This document shows positions 35,726 to 47,989 of a stretch of DNA of 64,000 nucleotides, in pieces; position 1 is the stretch's first letter; each line of letters starts with the position of its first letter. The stretch spans positions 1-64,000 of the forward strand of contig CAZOLI010000001.1 in NCBI GenBank assembly GCA_964580675.1, written 5' to 3'. The notes beneath the pieces are model-generated. The model did no database searches. It saw only the letters and a list, made by a program, of their open reading frames with translations, and was not told where the DNA came from. The translations under genes and the position numbers were made by a program. Source of the stretch: CAZOLI01 sp964580675 (GTDB lineage Bacteria; Planctomycetota; MHYJ01; CAYXQY01).

Positions 35726-38392
35726 TTGCAGGCGTGTTCATCAACTGGACTGTTGTCAGATCAAGACGACAACGGGGATGTCCAAACCGTCCAAACGTCC
35801 TTTCGTATCCAAACGGACGTCTCCGACACCGAAGGCCAGGATGTCCCGGCCCGTTCCTTTCCCCCACCCGGCCCTCTTGTCCTGTTTTTGTTTCCGTTCA
35901 TGGCGGGCATCTTAACCGCCTGGGAATTAAACCCGCCGATACCGGCCCTTTTTGCCGCCACGACCGGATGTCTTTTGCTCAGTTTCTCCGCTCATCAATA
36001 CAAACGCTCCGTTCTCTTCGTGTTCTGTTTATCACTCGCCGTCGCAGGAACGGGCTGTTTACGGACACAGCTCCTTCGCACGGCCGGAGGAAACACGGTA
36101 GCGGATGTTCCGGAGGAGGCCGTGGTAAAACTAACGGGACACGTGGAAAAAATTTCGACCCGGGAGGAGGAGATCACGCCCAATCACCAGGTTCACTGGA
36201 GTCGATCCACACTGGTTGCACACAGGATCACCGCAAATGGCAACAGCCACAAAACCTCCGGTCGAGTTGTGCTTTACACATTTGATCAATATCCGGAATT
36301 CGAGCCCGGAGAGGTAATTCGGGTCGAGGGGCGATTTGGCCATCGACAGAAAACCGTCACGAACCCGGGAGGGTCGTCCTGGGAGTGGTACCGGACCGAA
36401 CGGGGAATAGGGGGTATGATGACCGTGGACGGTTCCCACGACTGGGAGAGTCTTTCACCCGAACAAAGCTGTTTGAGGGGAACCTGGACCCACTGGCGAT
36501 ATACACTTCTTGATACACTTCAGGCGGAGGGACATGAATTTCGGATCCTGCCAGCCCTCCTGTTCGGCATGCGGGAAAAGGTGCCGGAACGGACGGAAGA
36601 CGCATTTAAGAAAAGCGGGACTCTGCACTTCCTGGCCGTCTCGGGCCTTCACGTTTTTTTTCTTACCCTGATTGTTTACTTTCTTCTGCGGTTGACTCAT
36701 GTTCCTCCTTCAATGGCAAGATGCCTTCTCGGGGGATTCTTGCTTTTGTTTCTGTTTCTAAGCGGACTACGGACTTCCGCGGTTCGAGCAACGGTCATGG
36801 GCGGAATCTTTCTTCTGGCCATACAGATTGAACGGCAAATTCACGGTGTTCAGCTTCTCGGTGTTGCGGCCTGGGTGATTCTTCTTTTATGGCCGCTGAA
36901 TCTTTATTCGCCCGGATTCCAGTTTAGTTTTCTCGCGGTCCTCGGTCTACTGGTCGTTTTTCCCCGGCTTCCCGACTATTCTCCCCCCGATGACGATGCC
37001 CGATCCAGAATTCTCCGGGAATTCCTCCTGATCGAAAAGTGCAAACATTTGTTAAAGAAAGGTTTTTCCTGGTTTTCATCCATCTTTATCGCCACGGTCA
37101 CCGTTCTTCTTGTCACCGGGCCGGTGGCCGTACAGCATTTTCACCTGATATCCGTCGGCTCCCTCTTCGTCAACCCGATATTTTTCCTTCTTGTGCCAAT
37201 TTTGCTCGTCCTCGGCCCGGTTGGGCTCCTCTTCGGTGTGATGAACAACCTCGGAGTGCCAATGGCCGGCACACTCCTCACGGCCTGTGCCTCCCTCATA
37301 AGAGGAGTTGAATATCTACTGGAAGAACTTGCGTATGGTTTTTCCGGCGTGGAACCATTTTACGTTCACCTTCCGGAGCCGGGATGGCTGGCCATAACCG
37401 TTTACTGGTTCTGTCTGGCCCTGGTGGTATACGGTACCTCGTTTTTTCAGCAAGCCGGACGGCTCCGACTGCTCGTTTGCAGCATCCTCTGGGGCCTTGT
37501 TCTGGTGTCCGGGTATTTCTTCGGTGTTCCATCCAGGACCCGATCAATGACCATGCTGGACGTGGGACACGGAACCAGTATCATCCTTTCCGGCAGGAAC
37601 GGTCGTACAATTGTATATGATTGTGGGGCCAAAGGATTTTCGGATCCGGGGCGCTGGATTACTGCACCGGCTCTGTGGAACCGCGGGGTGCGGACGATTG
37701 ATCTGCTTGTTCTGTCTCACCCGGATCGGGATCATATTTCAGGCATACGATCTCTCGCGGACCGCTTCAATATTCGAACCATATGGGTGTCCTCCTACTT
37801 CGATCAATATCCGGCGGGCAAACGACTCCTGAAAAATTTACAGGAACGGGGATTATCCATAATTCGGGTTGGGGCGGGATATAGGAAGCAGCTGGGAGAT
37901 TGGGACATAAATGTATTATCGCCTCCCGGAAATCCCTCCTCGTACCGGGAACATCGAGCCAAACCAACCTCAAACGGGTCCAGTCTCGTACTGGAATGCA
38001 CGTCCGGAACAGCCTCCATCCTGCTTACGGGTGACCTCGAAGGACGTTACAAGACCACATTCAAAAAGAACGTCCAGCAACAAACCGTTGACGTTCTTCA
38101 AATTCCTCATCACGGTGGGCCCGGAAGCATGGACAATCCACTATCGGACGTCATACATCCGGAATTTGCGTTCGTCAGCGCGGGTCGTGATCGAATTGAC
38201 CCTGCGGTTTTCGGAACGTATGGCGGGATCGGAGCAACCGTTCTGGATACCATCCGGTTCGGGGCGTTAAAAATCAGGTGGACGAAGGACGGTCACATCA
38301 CCGCCGAATCCTTTAAGGACGGGTGGCATCGAAAACCGGCCTCACAAAAAACGGCGGGACAAAGAGCCCGTAAAACAACGAACAAGAAATGA
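35726..38392 (+). CDS. comEC: ComEC/Rec2 DNA-uptake channel
   Basis: 888 aa from a TTG at 35726; the exact start is uncertain because no ATG occurs before the first membrane helix. ComEC imports single-stranded DNA across the inner membrane. A DUF4131-type N-terminal part (about 45-200) precedes the Competence domain with many membrane helices (about 235-560, including LHFLAVSGLHVFF). The C-terminal metallo-beta-lactamase-like domain (about 605-860) carries MLDVGHGTS, SHPDRDH (663-669), LTGDLE (767) and PHHGG (793), so its nuclease site looks intact. It diverges from the pilTU operon, consistent with pilus-driven competence. Confidence 0.93.
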   Translation: MQACSSTGLLSDQDDNGDVQTVQTSFRIQTDVSDTEGQDVPARSFPPPGPLVLFLFPFMAGILTAWELNPPIPALFAATTGCLLLSFSAHQYKRSVLFVFCLSLAVAGTGCLRTQLLRTAGGNTVADVPEEAVVKLTGHVEKISTREEEITPNHQVHWSRSTLVAHRITANGNSHKTSGRVVLYTFDQYPEFEPGEVIRVEGRFGHRQKTVTNPGGSSWEWYRTERGIGGMMTVDGSHDWESLSPEQSCLRGTWTHWRYTLLDTLQAEGHEFRILPALLFGMREKVPERTEDAFKKSGTLHFLAVSGLHVFFLTLIVYFLLRLTHVPPSMARCLLGGFLLLFLFLSGLRTSAVRATVMGGIFLLAIQIERQIHGVQLLGVAAWVILLLWPLNLYSPGFQFSFLAVLGLLVVFPRLPDYSPPDDDARSRILREFLLIEKCKHLLKKGFSWFSSIFIATVTVLLVTGPVAVQHFHLISVGSLFVNPIFFLLVPILLVLGPVGLLFGVMNNLGVPMAGTLLTACASLIRGVEYLLEELAYGFSGVEPFYVHLPEPGWLAITVYWFCLALVVYGTSFFQQAGRLRLLVCSILWGLVLVSGYFFGVPSRTRSMTMLDVGHGTSIILSGRNGRTIVYDCGAKGFSDPGRWITAPALWNRGVRTIDLLVLSHPDRDHISGIRSLADRFNIRTIWVSSYFDQYPAGKRLLKNLQERGLSIIRVGAGYRKQLGDWDINVLSPPGNPSSYREHRAKPTSNGSSLVLECTSGTASILLTGDLEGRYKTTFKKNVQQQTVDVLQIPHHGGPGSMDNPLSDVIHPEFAFVSAGRDRIDPAVFGTYGGIGATVLDTIRFGALKIRWTKDGHITAESFKDGWHRKPASQKTAGQRARKTTNKK

Positions 38393-38477
38393 TCCGACCG
38401 TCGATCATCGGGAACCACCGGGCCAGGACTGAACCGGAAGACGGCATCGGACAGGCCAACAGCGTGTCCCGATTAAT

Positions 38478-40031
38478 TTATTTTTCTTCCCCGGAGGATT
38501 GTTCTTTCTCGCTGCCCTGGTCCGATTCCTCCTCCGTTTTCGTTTGCTCCGCCGGTCTGTTGGTCCGTGGTAGAGGTATATTCTCAACTTCAAATGAGGG
38601 AGTCCATTCATGCTCCTGATTCGGGCAGACAACAATCAGTTCCGTTCCTTCAGGTACTTTTCCGCTGTATTTGATTGTCGCAGTAATTGATGTTCGTTTC
38701 CTGTTTTCTTTGTTCACGTCCACTTCCTGGACCTCCGTTAATTCCACGGTACCTTCCGAGGGAAGATCCAGTTTAAAGGAAAACCGTGATAATTGATTAG
38801 CTCCTCCCTTCCGCATACGTTTTATTCGCCGTATGGCTCTCCTTCTCGCGGATCCTCCACCGGCACTATCGGCGTCGGATTCCTTCAATTCGACCTGAAA
38901 CGTACTACTGTTTTCCTTCTTATCCCACGATTTCAGACCGACGTTGAACTTTTTTCCTTTTTTGTAGGAGCCGGCTACGTCATCCGGTGAGGAAAGGGAA
39001 AACGAAAAGGGCTTCCGGTGAGCTATGGCGTTGACCGTTAGTTTACCAAAAAAGTTTTTGATCAGCCTTCCTCCTTCCTGAGGAGACTTAATCTTTACAG
39101 ATTTTTCGAAGGAAAATGGAGGGGAGGATTGCCCGTTTCTACCAAATGCCTGGCGTATGCGAACGGCCATACCACCCGAGCTGTTGTCCTCTTTCTCGTT
39201 GATGGGGGGCAGAACTTCACCGTTGTTGGTTTTGGCTCCCGTGACCTTGACGTCGTCCAACTCCTTCACCGAAATTCGTGGATCCATTATCACACGGAGT
39301 TCAACTCGCATTTTGTTCTGTTTTGTTTCTCCGGATTCCTCACCCGCAGGAAAAGACCGTCCGTAGTTTGCGTTTAGTTCCACTACCTGAACCATCATGC
39401 TCCCGACGATACTGTGCGGAACGTCGGAAAGGGAACCATTCCGAAACGAAATCAGGTGTTCTTCATCCGTTGATTTAATCACAAATCGCGTGTCCGTCTG
39501 CCGGCAGAACTCTTTCATGAAGTTCCAGAAGGACAGGGACACACCGGAAAGCTTTACCTGCTCCTCTTCCAGAACACCACCAGGTTCAGCAAAGGGGATA
39601 TCGGTCCGTTCCCTCAGGTGAGAAATCAGATCCGTCGCTGCCCATTCCACTTTCGGAACCGTTACAGGCGGACCGTTTTCCACACGTTTCTGTCGCCGTT
39701 TTCTGTTGAAGTACTTGATAAGCTCCTGCACTCTCGACCGGATTTCCGGATTGCTGTGATCGCGGAATTTTTTCAGGTGCGGACGAATGGGTTCTCCTTT
39801 TTCCCGGAGTTTGTCCTCTGCGTTTTGCCGTTTTTTCATCTCCTTTGCGCCCAGCTGTTTGATTAATTGTTTGATGTTCTCCGGGACGTCCGGATACGCT
39901 TCTTCTTTTTCGTTTTGTTGTTCCGATTCCTGTTCACTCTCCGGTTGTTCCTGAGAGAAGGCAGTGGTACCGGTAAAGACCAGCAGAGCAAAGAATATGG
40001 ACAAATAGAGGGAAGTAACCGAATGTTTCAT
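38478..40031 (-). CDS. Exported protein with N-terminal HEAT-like repeat, planctomycete type
   Basis: 517 aa from the ATG at 40031, giving a signal peptide (MKHSVTSLYLSIFFALLVFTG ... AFSQ). An acidic linker is followed by one armadillo/HEAT-like unit (IKQLGAKEMKKRQNAEDKL, then RPHLKKFRDHSNPEIRSRVQEL) of the kind seen on many exported planctomycete proteins. Residues 115-500 form probable beta-rich domains that I cannot name. The C-terminus is acidic and Ser/Glu rich. It lies alone between comEC (convergent) and the rRNA operon. Confidence 0.65.
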   Translation of the reverse strand: MKHSVTSLYLSIFFALLVFTGTTAFSQEQPESEQESEQQNEKEEAYPDVPENIKQLIKQLGAKEMKKRQNAEDKLREKGEPIRPHLKKFRDHSNPEIRSRVQELIKYFNRKRRQKRVENGPPVTVPKVEWAATDLISHLRERTDIPFAEPGGVLEEEQVKLSGVSLSFWNFMKEFCRQTDTRFVIKSTDEEHLISFRNGSLSDVPHSIVGSMMVQVVELNANYGRSFPAGEESGETKQNKMRVELRVIMDPRISVKELDDVKVTGAKTNNGEVLPPINEKEDNSSGGMAVRIRQAFGRNGQSSPPFSFEKSVKIKSPQEGGRLIKNFFGKLTVNAIAHRKPFSFSLSSPDDVAGSYKKGKKFNVGLKSWDKKENSSTFQVELKESDADSAGGGSARRRAIRRIKRMRKGGANQLSRFSFKLDLPSEGTVELTEVQEVDVNKENRKRTSITATIKYSGKVPEGTELIVVCPNQEHEWTPSFEVENIPLPRTNRPAEQTKTEEESDQGSEKEQSSGEEK

Positions 40032-40186
40032 GAGAATTCTCGGCAGCAAACAGATAAACGATATTAGAGCGAGCGAAATAAGTTCCGATACGTGAAAAAA
40101 GTATACCCGTACCAGTGTTAACCGGGCACAAAATCAATACGAAATTCGTTGGCGTGTGTTAGAAAACCCTGTGGTGGAACAGGCCA

Positions 40187-40222
40187 ATAAAAAAAATCCG
40201 GCAGGGACATCCACCCTGCCGG
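40187..40222 (-). terminator. Rho-independent terminator of the rRNA operon
   Basis: On the minus strand a perfect 9-bp stem CCGGCAGGG/CCCTGCCGG (40198-40222) is followed by ATTTTTTTTATT. It lies about 15 nt after the end of 5S rRNA. Confidence 0.93.
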
Positions 40223-40236
40223 CAGGAAAATAGGGA

Positions 40237-40347
40237 TCCGGCAGCGACCTACTCTCGCCCACTCAAGGACTACCATCGGCCCGCGAGGCTTAACTTCCGT
40301 GTTCGAAATGGGAACGGGTGTGGCCCTCGCGGAATTGGGCCACCGGA
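40237..40347 (-). rRNA. 5S ribosomal RNA
   Basis: About 111 nt. The conserved segments CCCGTTCCCATTTCGAACAC, GGAAGTTAAGCC and GGGCGAGAGTAGG are present on the minus strand, and the ends pair (CCGGTGGC with GCTGCCGG). It follows 23S with a spacer of about 135 nt. Confidence 0.95.
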
Positions 40348-40482
40348 AAAACTGTCCGTCAATCATCCGTGATCGGCAACGAACCAGGAGGTTGGTTGTC
40401 GATCATGGATGTGACGATCGGGAGTAGAAGGTGCCAAGGAAAGCAGAACAAGTTGCGTGTTGAAGACGTGAGGATATGCGAC

Positions 40483-43556
<3,074 letters not shown>

Positions 43557-43636
43557 GCATATCCTCCCGCCTTCAACGGCGGAACGAATGCAACCGGTTC
43601 TGCTCAGGTATTACCCTGGCACCTTCTAACTCCCAA

Positions 43637-43649
43637 TTGTCAAAGATCT
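43637..43649 (-). promoter_or_regulatory. boxA-like antitermination site in the 23S leader
   Basis: AGATCTTTGACAA on the minus strand resembles the rRNA boxA (TGCTCTTTAACAA). It lies in the leader between the rRNA promoter and 23S, as expected for NusB/NusE-dependent antitermination; nusB itself is at 51437-51916. Confidence 0.5.
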
Positions 43650-43668
43650 GGTCCGGCACGCGTTTAAT

Positions 43669-43697
43669 ATATTAATAGAATAATCCGGTCGTGTCAA
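43669..43697 (-). promoter_or_regulatory. 23S-5S operon promoter
   Basis: Perfect -35 TTGACA (43692-43697), a 17-nt spacer and TAATAT (43669-43674) on the minus strand. The -35 box contains the stop codon of the upstream DUF72 gene. Confidence 0.75.
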
Positions 43698-44431
43698 GTC
43701 AGCAATTCTTCCAGTTCTCGAGCGTCTTCCACGGCGCTTGCCCCATCCGTGTTCAGAAAATATATGTACACGTCACGCCCCTCCTGCCTGAGCTCTCGTG
43801 CCTGGTCCGCATAGTGAGAAAGCACGTCTTCATCCACACTGTCGGCCCCGTTTTCCTCCTCTCCGTCACGGAACCGTACGTACGAGAACGATCCTCCGTT
43901 CGCAAGTTCCACCGGGTCGTCTCCGGTCCTGTGCGTCACCACGGAGGACACGCCACGCTCCTGAAGCATTTCCTTCACTTCTTCGTCGTCCTCCCAGCTC
44001 TCGTGGCCAAACTCAATCCCGTGGCGAAACTGCATCGGCAACACCTCAAGAAACTCCATCAGCATGTCCGTGTCTTTCTCTATGTCCTCCGGGATTTCCC
44101 AGACCACCACACTTAACTTATCCAGTCCATCAAGCCGGTTAAAAAACGCGTTCATCACTCCGCGCAGATCCCGCAGACCGGATTCATGTGTTATTCGCCG
44201 GTTCCCGCACACCGAAAACACAAAATCATCCGATACACGATTATTACATTTGTTAATGTAGCCGGCAAACGGAAACTGATTAAATGTTTTGTTCATCTCC
44301 GCCGACTGAAAATGGTCGGCGTAGTAGGAAAGTTGATCACTCTGATGAAGCCCTTTCGGATAAAACGTTCCTCGCCAATCGTTGTACGTCCAGCCGCTGG
44401 TCCCAACCTGAATTTCCCCTTCTTCTGACAT
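43694..44431 (-). CDS. DUF72 family protein
   Basis: 245 aa from the ATG at 44431; a longer frame would run back into tRNA-Ile. DUF72 proteins have a TIM-barrel-like fold of unknown activity. The family opening VGTSGWTYNDWRGTFYPKGL, the EMNKTFNQFP segment and the ending YIYFLNTDGASAVEDARELEEL are all clear. It lies between tRNA-Ile (52 nt upstream) and the 23S gene, an odd location inside what is often an uninterrupted rRNA operon. Confidence 0.9.
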   Translation of the reverse strand: MSEEGEIQVGTSGWTYNDWRGTFYPKGLHQSDQLSYYADHFQSAEMNKTFNQFPFAGYINKCNNRVSDDFVFSVCGNRRITHESGLRDLRGVMNAFFNRLDGLDKLSVVVWEIPEDIEKDTDMLMEFLEVLPMQFRHGIEFGHESWEDDEEVKEMLQERGVSSVVTHRTGDDPVELANGGSFSYVRFRDGEEENGADSVDEDVLSHYADQARELRQEGRDVYIYFLNTDGASAVEDARELEELLT

Positions 44432-44482
44432 GGCCGATCTCCAGGAAATGTAATTAGAAATAAATTTAACCCGATGATATGA

Positions 44483-44556
<74 letters not shown>

Positions 44557-44566
44557 GGCTATAAAA

Positions 44567-44595
44567 ATTATAATGAAGACCCACTAATCTTTCAA
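44567..44595 (-). promoter_or_regulatory. Promoter of tRNA-Ile
   Basis: On the minus strand TTGAAA (44590-44595), a 17-nt spacer and perfect TATAAT (44567-44572) sit 10 nt before the mature tRNA. It probably drives tRNA-Ile and the DUF72 gene together. Confidence 0.78.
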
Positions 44596-44650
44596 TCATG
44601 ACGTCCCGGCCCGCCGGGACCTCACGTCACTCCTTGTCCGCTGCCCTACC

Positions 44651-45637
44651 ATGGATGTCAGTATCGTCATCCCCGTCTGCTACGAATCCCCCTCCACGAT
44701 TACGGAGTGCATCCGGAGCATCCGGAAAACCACCGGCCACTGCCAGACGGAAGTTTTGCTGGTAAACAATAACGGGAAAAAAAACTACGAATCGGCGTGT
44801 CCGGTTTCGTTCGACGTCGTCCTTCGTCTTGAACGAAACGAGGGATACGCCTCTGCCTGCAACCGCGGTGCGGAACATGCTATCGGAAACAAACTCCTGC
44901 TCTTAAACCCGGACACCGTTCTGGAGGAGAATTTCCTCCCGGATCTGGTTCGGTTTCTTGAGGCACATCCGGATACCGGGATTGTGGGTCCCCGGGTCCG
45001 GTATCCCGATGGGGAACGTTCTCTGACCGCTATGCCGGATCCCTCGGCCTGGACGTTCTTCTGCCAGATGAACCGACTGTCCCACACCTTTCCAAACAGT
45101 TCACTGTTTGCCGGTTACCGGCAGGCCTATCCCTGGAAAACCACCGATGAGCCGATATCGGTGGATTGGATCGGGGGAATGGCCGTGGGGATGCGACGCG
45201 ACGAATACCTCCGGATCGGTGGCATGGACGAATCATACGGTTTATACATGGAGGATCTTGATCTCTGTCGACGTGTCCGCCGGGACCTGGACAAAAAAAT
45301 CATGTATAACCCGCAATTAAAAATAACGCACGTCACCGGTGCAGGAAGCCAGAACCTGGGACAGTTTCCGGCGTTCAATGCCCTCCGGGGACATTTGCTG
45401 TACGCGGGCCGGTATTTCTCTTTGCCGGCTCGAACGTTTGTTTACTTTTCCCTGCTGCCACGCATTTTGATCGGGTTGATTCTTACCGCCCTTCCCACCA
45501 CCAGATCCCCGGATACCCGGAATCATCCTTATCCGGGAACCGTTACCAATTTCCTTACACTGATGGCCTGGACGGGACCGCTTGTGGTTATCGGATCTCC
45601 TCCGCCGAAAAAAAACGTTGCCGGCGAAGACCCGTAA
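44651..45637 (+). CDS. Family-2 glycosyltransferase, rhamnosyltransferase-like
   Basis: 328 aa. A GT-A fold enzyme transferring a sugar from a nucleotide donor, probably to a cell-surface polysaccharide. MDVSIVIPVCYESPSTITE opens the fold, NEGYASACNRG is the family motif, LLLNPDTVLEENFL holds the DxD-like metal site, and WIGGMAVGMRRDEYLRIGGMDESYGLYMEDLDLCRR is the acceptor-side signature of rhamnosyltransferase-like members. A hydrophobic segment near residues 258-285 could be a membrane association helix. It stands alone, divergent from tRNA-Ile. Confidence 0.88.
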   Translation: MDVSIVIPVCYESPSTITECIRSIRKTTGHCQTEVLLVNNNGKKNYESACPVSFDVVLRLERNEGYASACNRGAEHAIGNKLLLLNPDTVLEENFLPDLVRFLEAHPDTGIVGPRVRYPDGERSLTAMPDPSAWTFFCQMNRLSHTFPNSSLFAGYRQAYPWKTTDEPISVDWIGGMAVGMRRDEYLRIGGMDESYGLYMEDLDLCRRVRRDLDKKIMYNPQLKITHVTGAGSQNLGQFPAFNALRGHLLYAGRYFSLPARTFVYFSLLPRILIGLILTALPTTRSPDTRNHPYPGTVTNFLTLMAWTGPLVVIGSPPPKKNVAGEDP

Positions 45638-45736
45638 ATTCTGGCCCTCGCCGGCAACTTGGATGGCGGTTCAAACCCCGGATACCGTTTTCGTTATTAC
45701 TTTTCACCCCCTTCGGAAGAGGGGGGAACTCTCCCG

Positions 45737-47272
45737 TTATCGTCCTCCCCGTTGACCGGACACCCACGAAGCCGTTATGTAAGCCACGAACCGCTGGCCG
45801 GGCAGATTCCGTACGTCCCGGAGGGCCTCGTCGTAGTGGACGGACAGGTTGGGCTGCATCTTGGTTACGTTACCGGCAATTGCCGCCCCGTGTAGTTCTC
45901 CGCCGTCGGAGCCTTTGGGTTTGAACTGTGCCTCTGCTTCCGGAGCCCAGAGCAATCCCTTCATGTCCCACATCGGCTGGACGTTGAATTGGCCGTCCGG
46001 ACCCCCTTTTTCACCAACAAACATTTTGAGGTCTTTTGCGGCGTCATTGGGATCGTTATGGGTTATCGACACCTTTGGTCCCATGTCCACCTCCTGCCGA
46101 ACGTAAATGTCAACCGGCCCGCTGGAGGTATCCGCGTCCAGCGTAAACTCATCCCCTCCGGAAAACGTGTCGTCCACAACGATGCGCGCCGGTCCCTCGA
46201 CCTTCAACGTGCTGGAGTTGGCCGCGTTGATGTTGTCGAAATGATAATCCCCGGACGTGAGCGTCTGGGTTCCGGTCACGTTCAGGTTACCGGTCGACAG
46301 GCCGGTGTCCGGAAACTCGGCCTTCGGATACTCCTCTTCTTCCTTCAGTTTAGACACTCCCTTCGAGACATTGCCTTTGATGTCTTTCTCGTCTCCCGCA
46401 TCCGGACCGTACTTGCCCTCCCCGTGAATATCGTTCGGGTTTTGAACGGTGAGGTCATCATTGGAACCGATGGCGAAATTCTCATTCGCGTAACCACCGC
46501 TCACATGGGAAGCGTAGGAGCCGTCATTGCTGTTATAACTGTCCATTGGCCCACCCTTTTTGCCCGGCTTCACCATCAAACTATTGTTTGAAAACAGGCC
46601 AAAATTCACCAGGGGCGAATCCGGCGAGAGATCCGTGTGAAGACGAGCCACGGTCTCGGTCGTATAGTTGCCGTACGAAGCCACCGTGTGCATGGTAAAA
46701 CGTCGATCGTGTTCCCTGGTGTATCCCCGTACCTCCCCGAGCTCGTCGACTTCGCCATCATCGTCGTCGTCGATGCCGGGGGCTCCGATTTTGTCTCCGC
46801 TGCTTTTGGTTGTCCATTCCTTTAACGTCACCCGATAAATTCCTCCCTTATAACCCGGACCGGAAACGGGGTCGGACGGGTTTTCGAGGGGATTGTCCTC
46901 ACCGGTCTCGTCGATTGTGCCATCATTATCGTTGTCCATTCCGTCGCGACCGGGATGGCCCAACAAGGTTTTCCCGGTGGAGTTCATAATTTGACGGCCA
47001 TCGGGGTCAGCAGAGGTATACGTCAGTGGTGGGAGTGTGCCCGGATCGGGATACGTATCCAGTAAATTTTTGTTCAGATCCGCTATCACCAGGGACATGG
47101 CCGATCGGGCCGCGTGGTGGGACTGGGAAATCCGTTTCTTTTCTTTGTGGTCCTTCACATTCAGACGGGTTCGCTCCATGACAAACCCGCTCATTACCGC
47201 AATAATAAAAACAATAATAGTAACGGTTATCAGTATGGTTCCTTTTTCCGTCTGGTTTTTCTGTTTCACCAT
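45737..47272 (-). CDS. PilX-like minor pilin/pilus assembly protein with calcium-loop motifs
   Basis: 511 aa. The N-terminus KGTILITVTIIVFIIAVMSGF, followed by helices with SHHAARSAMSLVIADLN, is the PilX/GspK-like class of minor pilins that lack the classical GFTLxE site. Two DxDxDG-type loops (MDNDNDGTIDETGED near residues 110-125, IDDDDDGEVDELGE near 168-182) suggest calcium binding. The C-terminal 250 residues resemble the beta-helix-like DUF7305 region seen in pilus-associated proteins. It is the last gene of the pilV-pilW operon and begins 2 nt after the previous stop. Confidence 0.68.
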   Translation of the reverse strand: MVKQKNQTEKGTILITVTIIVFIIAVMSGFVMERTRLNVKDHKEKKRISQSHHAARSAMSLVIADLNKNLLDTYPDPGTLPPLTYTSADPDGRQIMNSTGKTLLGHPGRDGMDNDNDGTIDETGEDNPLENPSDPVSGPGYKGGIYRVTLKEWTTKSSGDKIGAPGIDDDDDGEVDELGEVRGYTREHDRRFTMHTVASYGNYTTETVARLHTDLSPDSPLVNFGLFSNNSLMVKPGKKGGPMDSYNSNDGSYASHVSGGYANENFAIGSNDDLTVQNPNDIHGEGKYGPDAGDEKDIKGNVSKGVSKLKEEEEYPKAEFPDTGLSTGNLNVTGTQTLTSGDYHFDNINAANSSTLKVEGPARIVVDDTFSGGDEFTLDADTSSGPVDIYVRQEVDMGPKVSITHNDPNDAAKDLKMFVGEKGGPDGQFNVQPMWDMKGLLWAPEAEAQFKPKGSDGGELHGAAIAGNVTKMQPNLSVHYDEALRDVRNLPGQRFVAYITASWVSGQRGGR

Positions 47273-47274
47273 GC

Positions 47275-47949
47275 CTACCTCCCTGACGAAGAACGGGATT
47301 CATTTGATGTGTTCGATTCCTTTGTTTTCTTGATGGATTTTGAAATTTCCTGGAGCCGATTCCAGGCATCCAGAATTTCCCTTGCGTTACGCCGAACAAG
47401 GCTCCGGTTTTCTTTCAGGGCTTCCGGTACGTTTTCCCTCATTTCGTCCGGGTTCCGACGGAGAAGGGAGGCCGGATTCGTCAATCCAATTTCCCGGGTT
47501 GTTCTTCTATACCACTTAAAGGACGTATCGTTCTGTTTACAGAGCTCCTGAATGACGCTTTTCAGTTCCTCTCGCTCTTTCATTTCAACCCGAAAGGAAA
47601 TCATGGAAGACGTATGAAGAACCATCTCCTTCTCCGGAAACACACTCCGGGCGAGTTGATCCGTGATGGACACCCACGTCGAGACATCGTCTTCCGATAT
47701 ACGTTTGATGTCCCCTCCCGGAATATCGTAACTGGCGTTATCGGGTTCTCCTCCTCCTGCCGCTATTACAAAGATCAGGGAAATAGCAAGAACAACGATT
47801 GAACCGGCCGTGATCGGGGTCGCGTAGTTCCGTAGCTGATCCACCACCTTCGAAAGGAAAGGTTCTCCGGATTTCTCTTCGGGCTCTTCCTGCTTCGCCT
47901 CCTCCCCCGTCGAAAATTGCCATACTCTCTGTTCTTCTTCGTTGTTCAT
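47275..47949 (-). CDS. Single-span membrane protein in pilin operon
   Basis: 224 aa. An acidic cytoplasmic N-terminus (about 1-42) leads to one membrane helix (ITAGSIVVLAISLIFVIAAGG, about 45-66) and then a periplasmic domain with charged helices. The C-terminus is Ser/Lys/Glu rich. I do not recognise the family. Its place between the PilW-like and PilX-like genes suggests an assembly role. Confidence 0.6.
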   Translation of the reverse strand: MNNEEEQRVWQFSTGEEAKQEEPEEKSGEPFLSKVVDQLRNYATPITAGSIVVLAISLIFVIAAGGGEPDNASYDIPGGDIKRISEDDVSTWVSITDQLARSVFPEKEMVLHTSSMISFRVEMKEREELKSVIQELCKQNDTSFKWYRRTTREIGLTNPASLLRRNPDEMRENVPEALKENRSLVRRNAREILDAWNRLQEISKSIKKTKESNTSNESRSSSGR

Positions 47950-47989
47950 GTTTCCTCCGGTAATTTGGACCGATGTTCCCCCGACGGCG

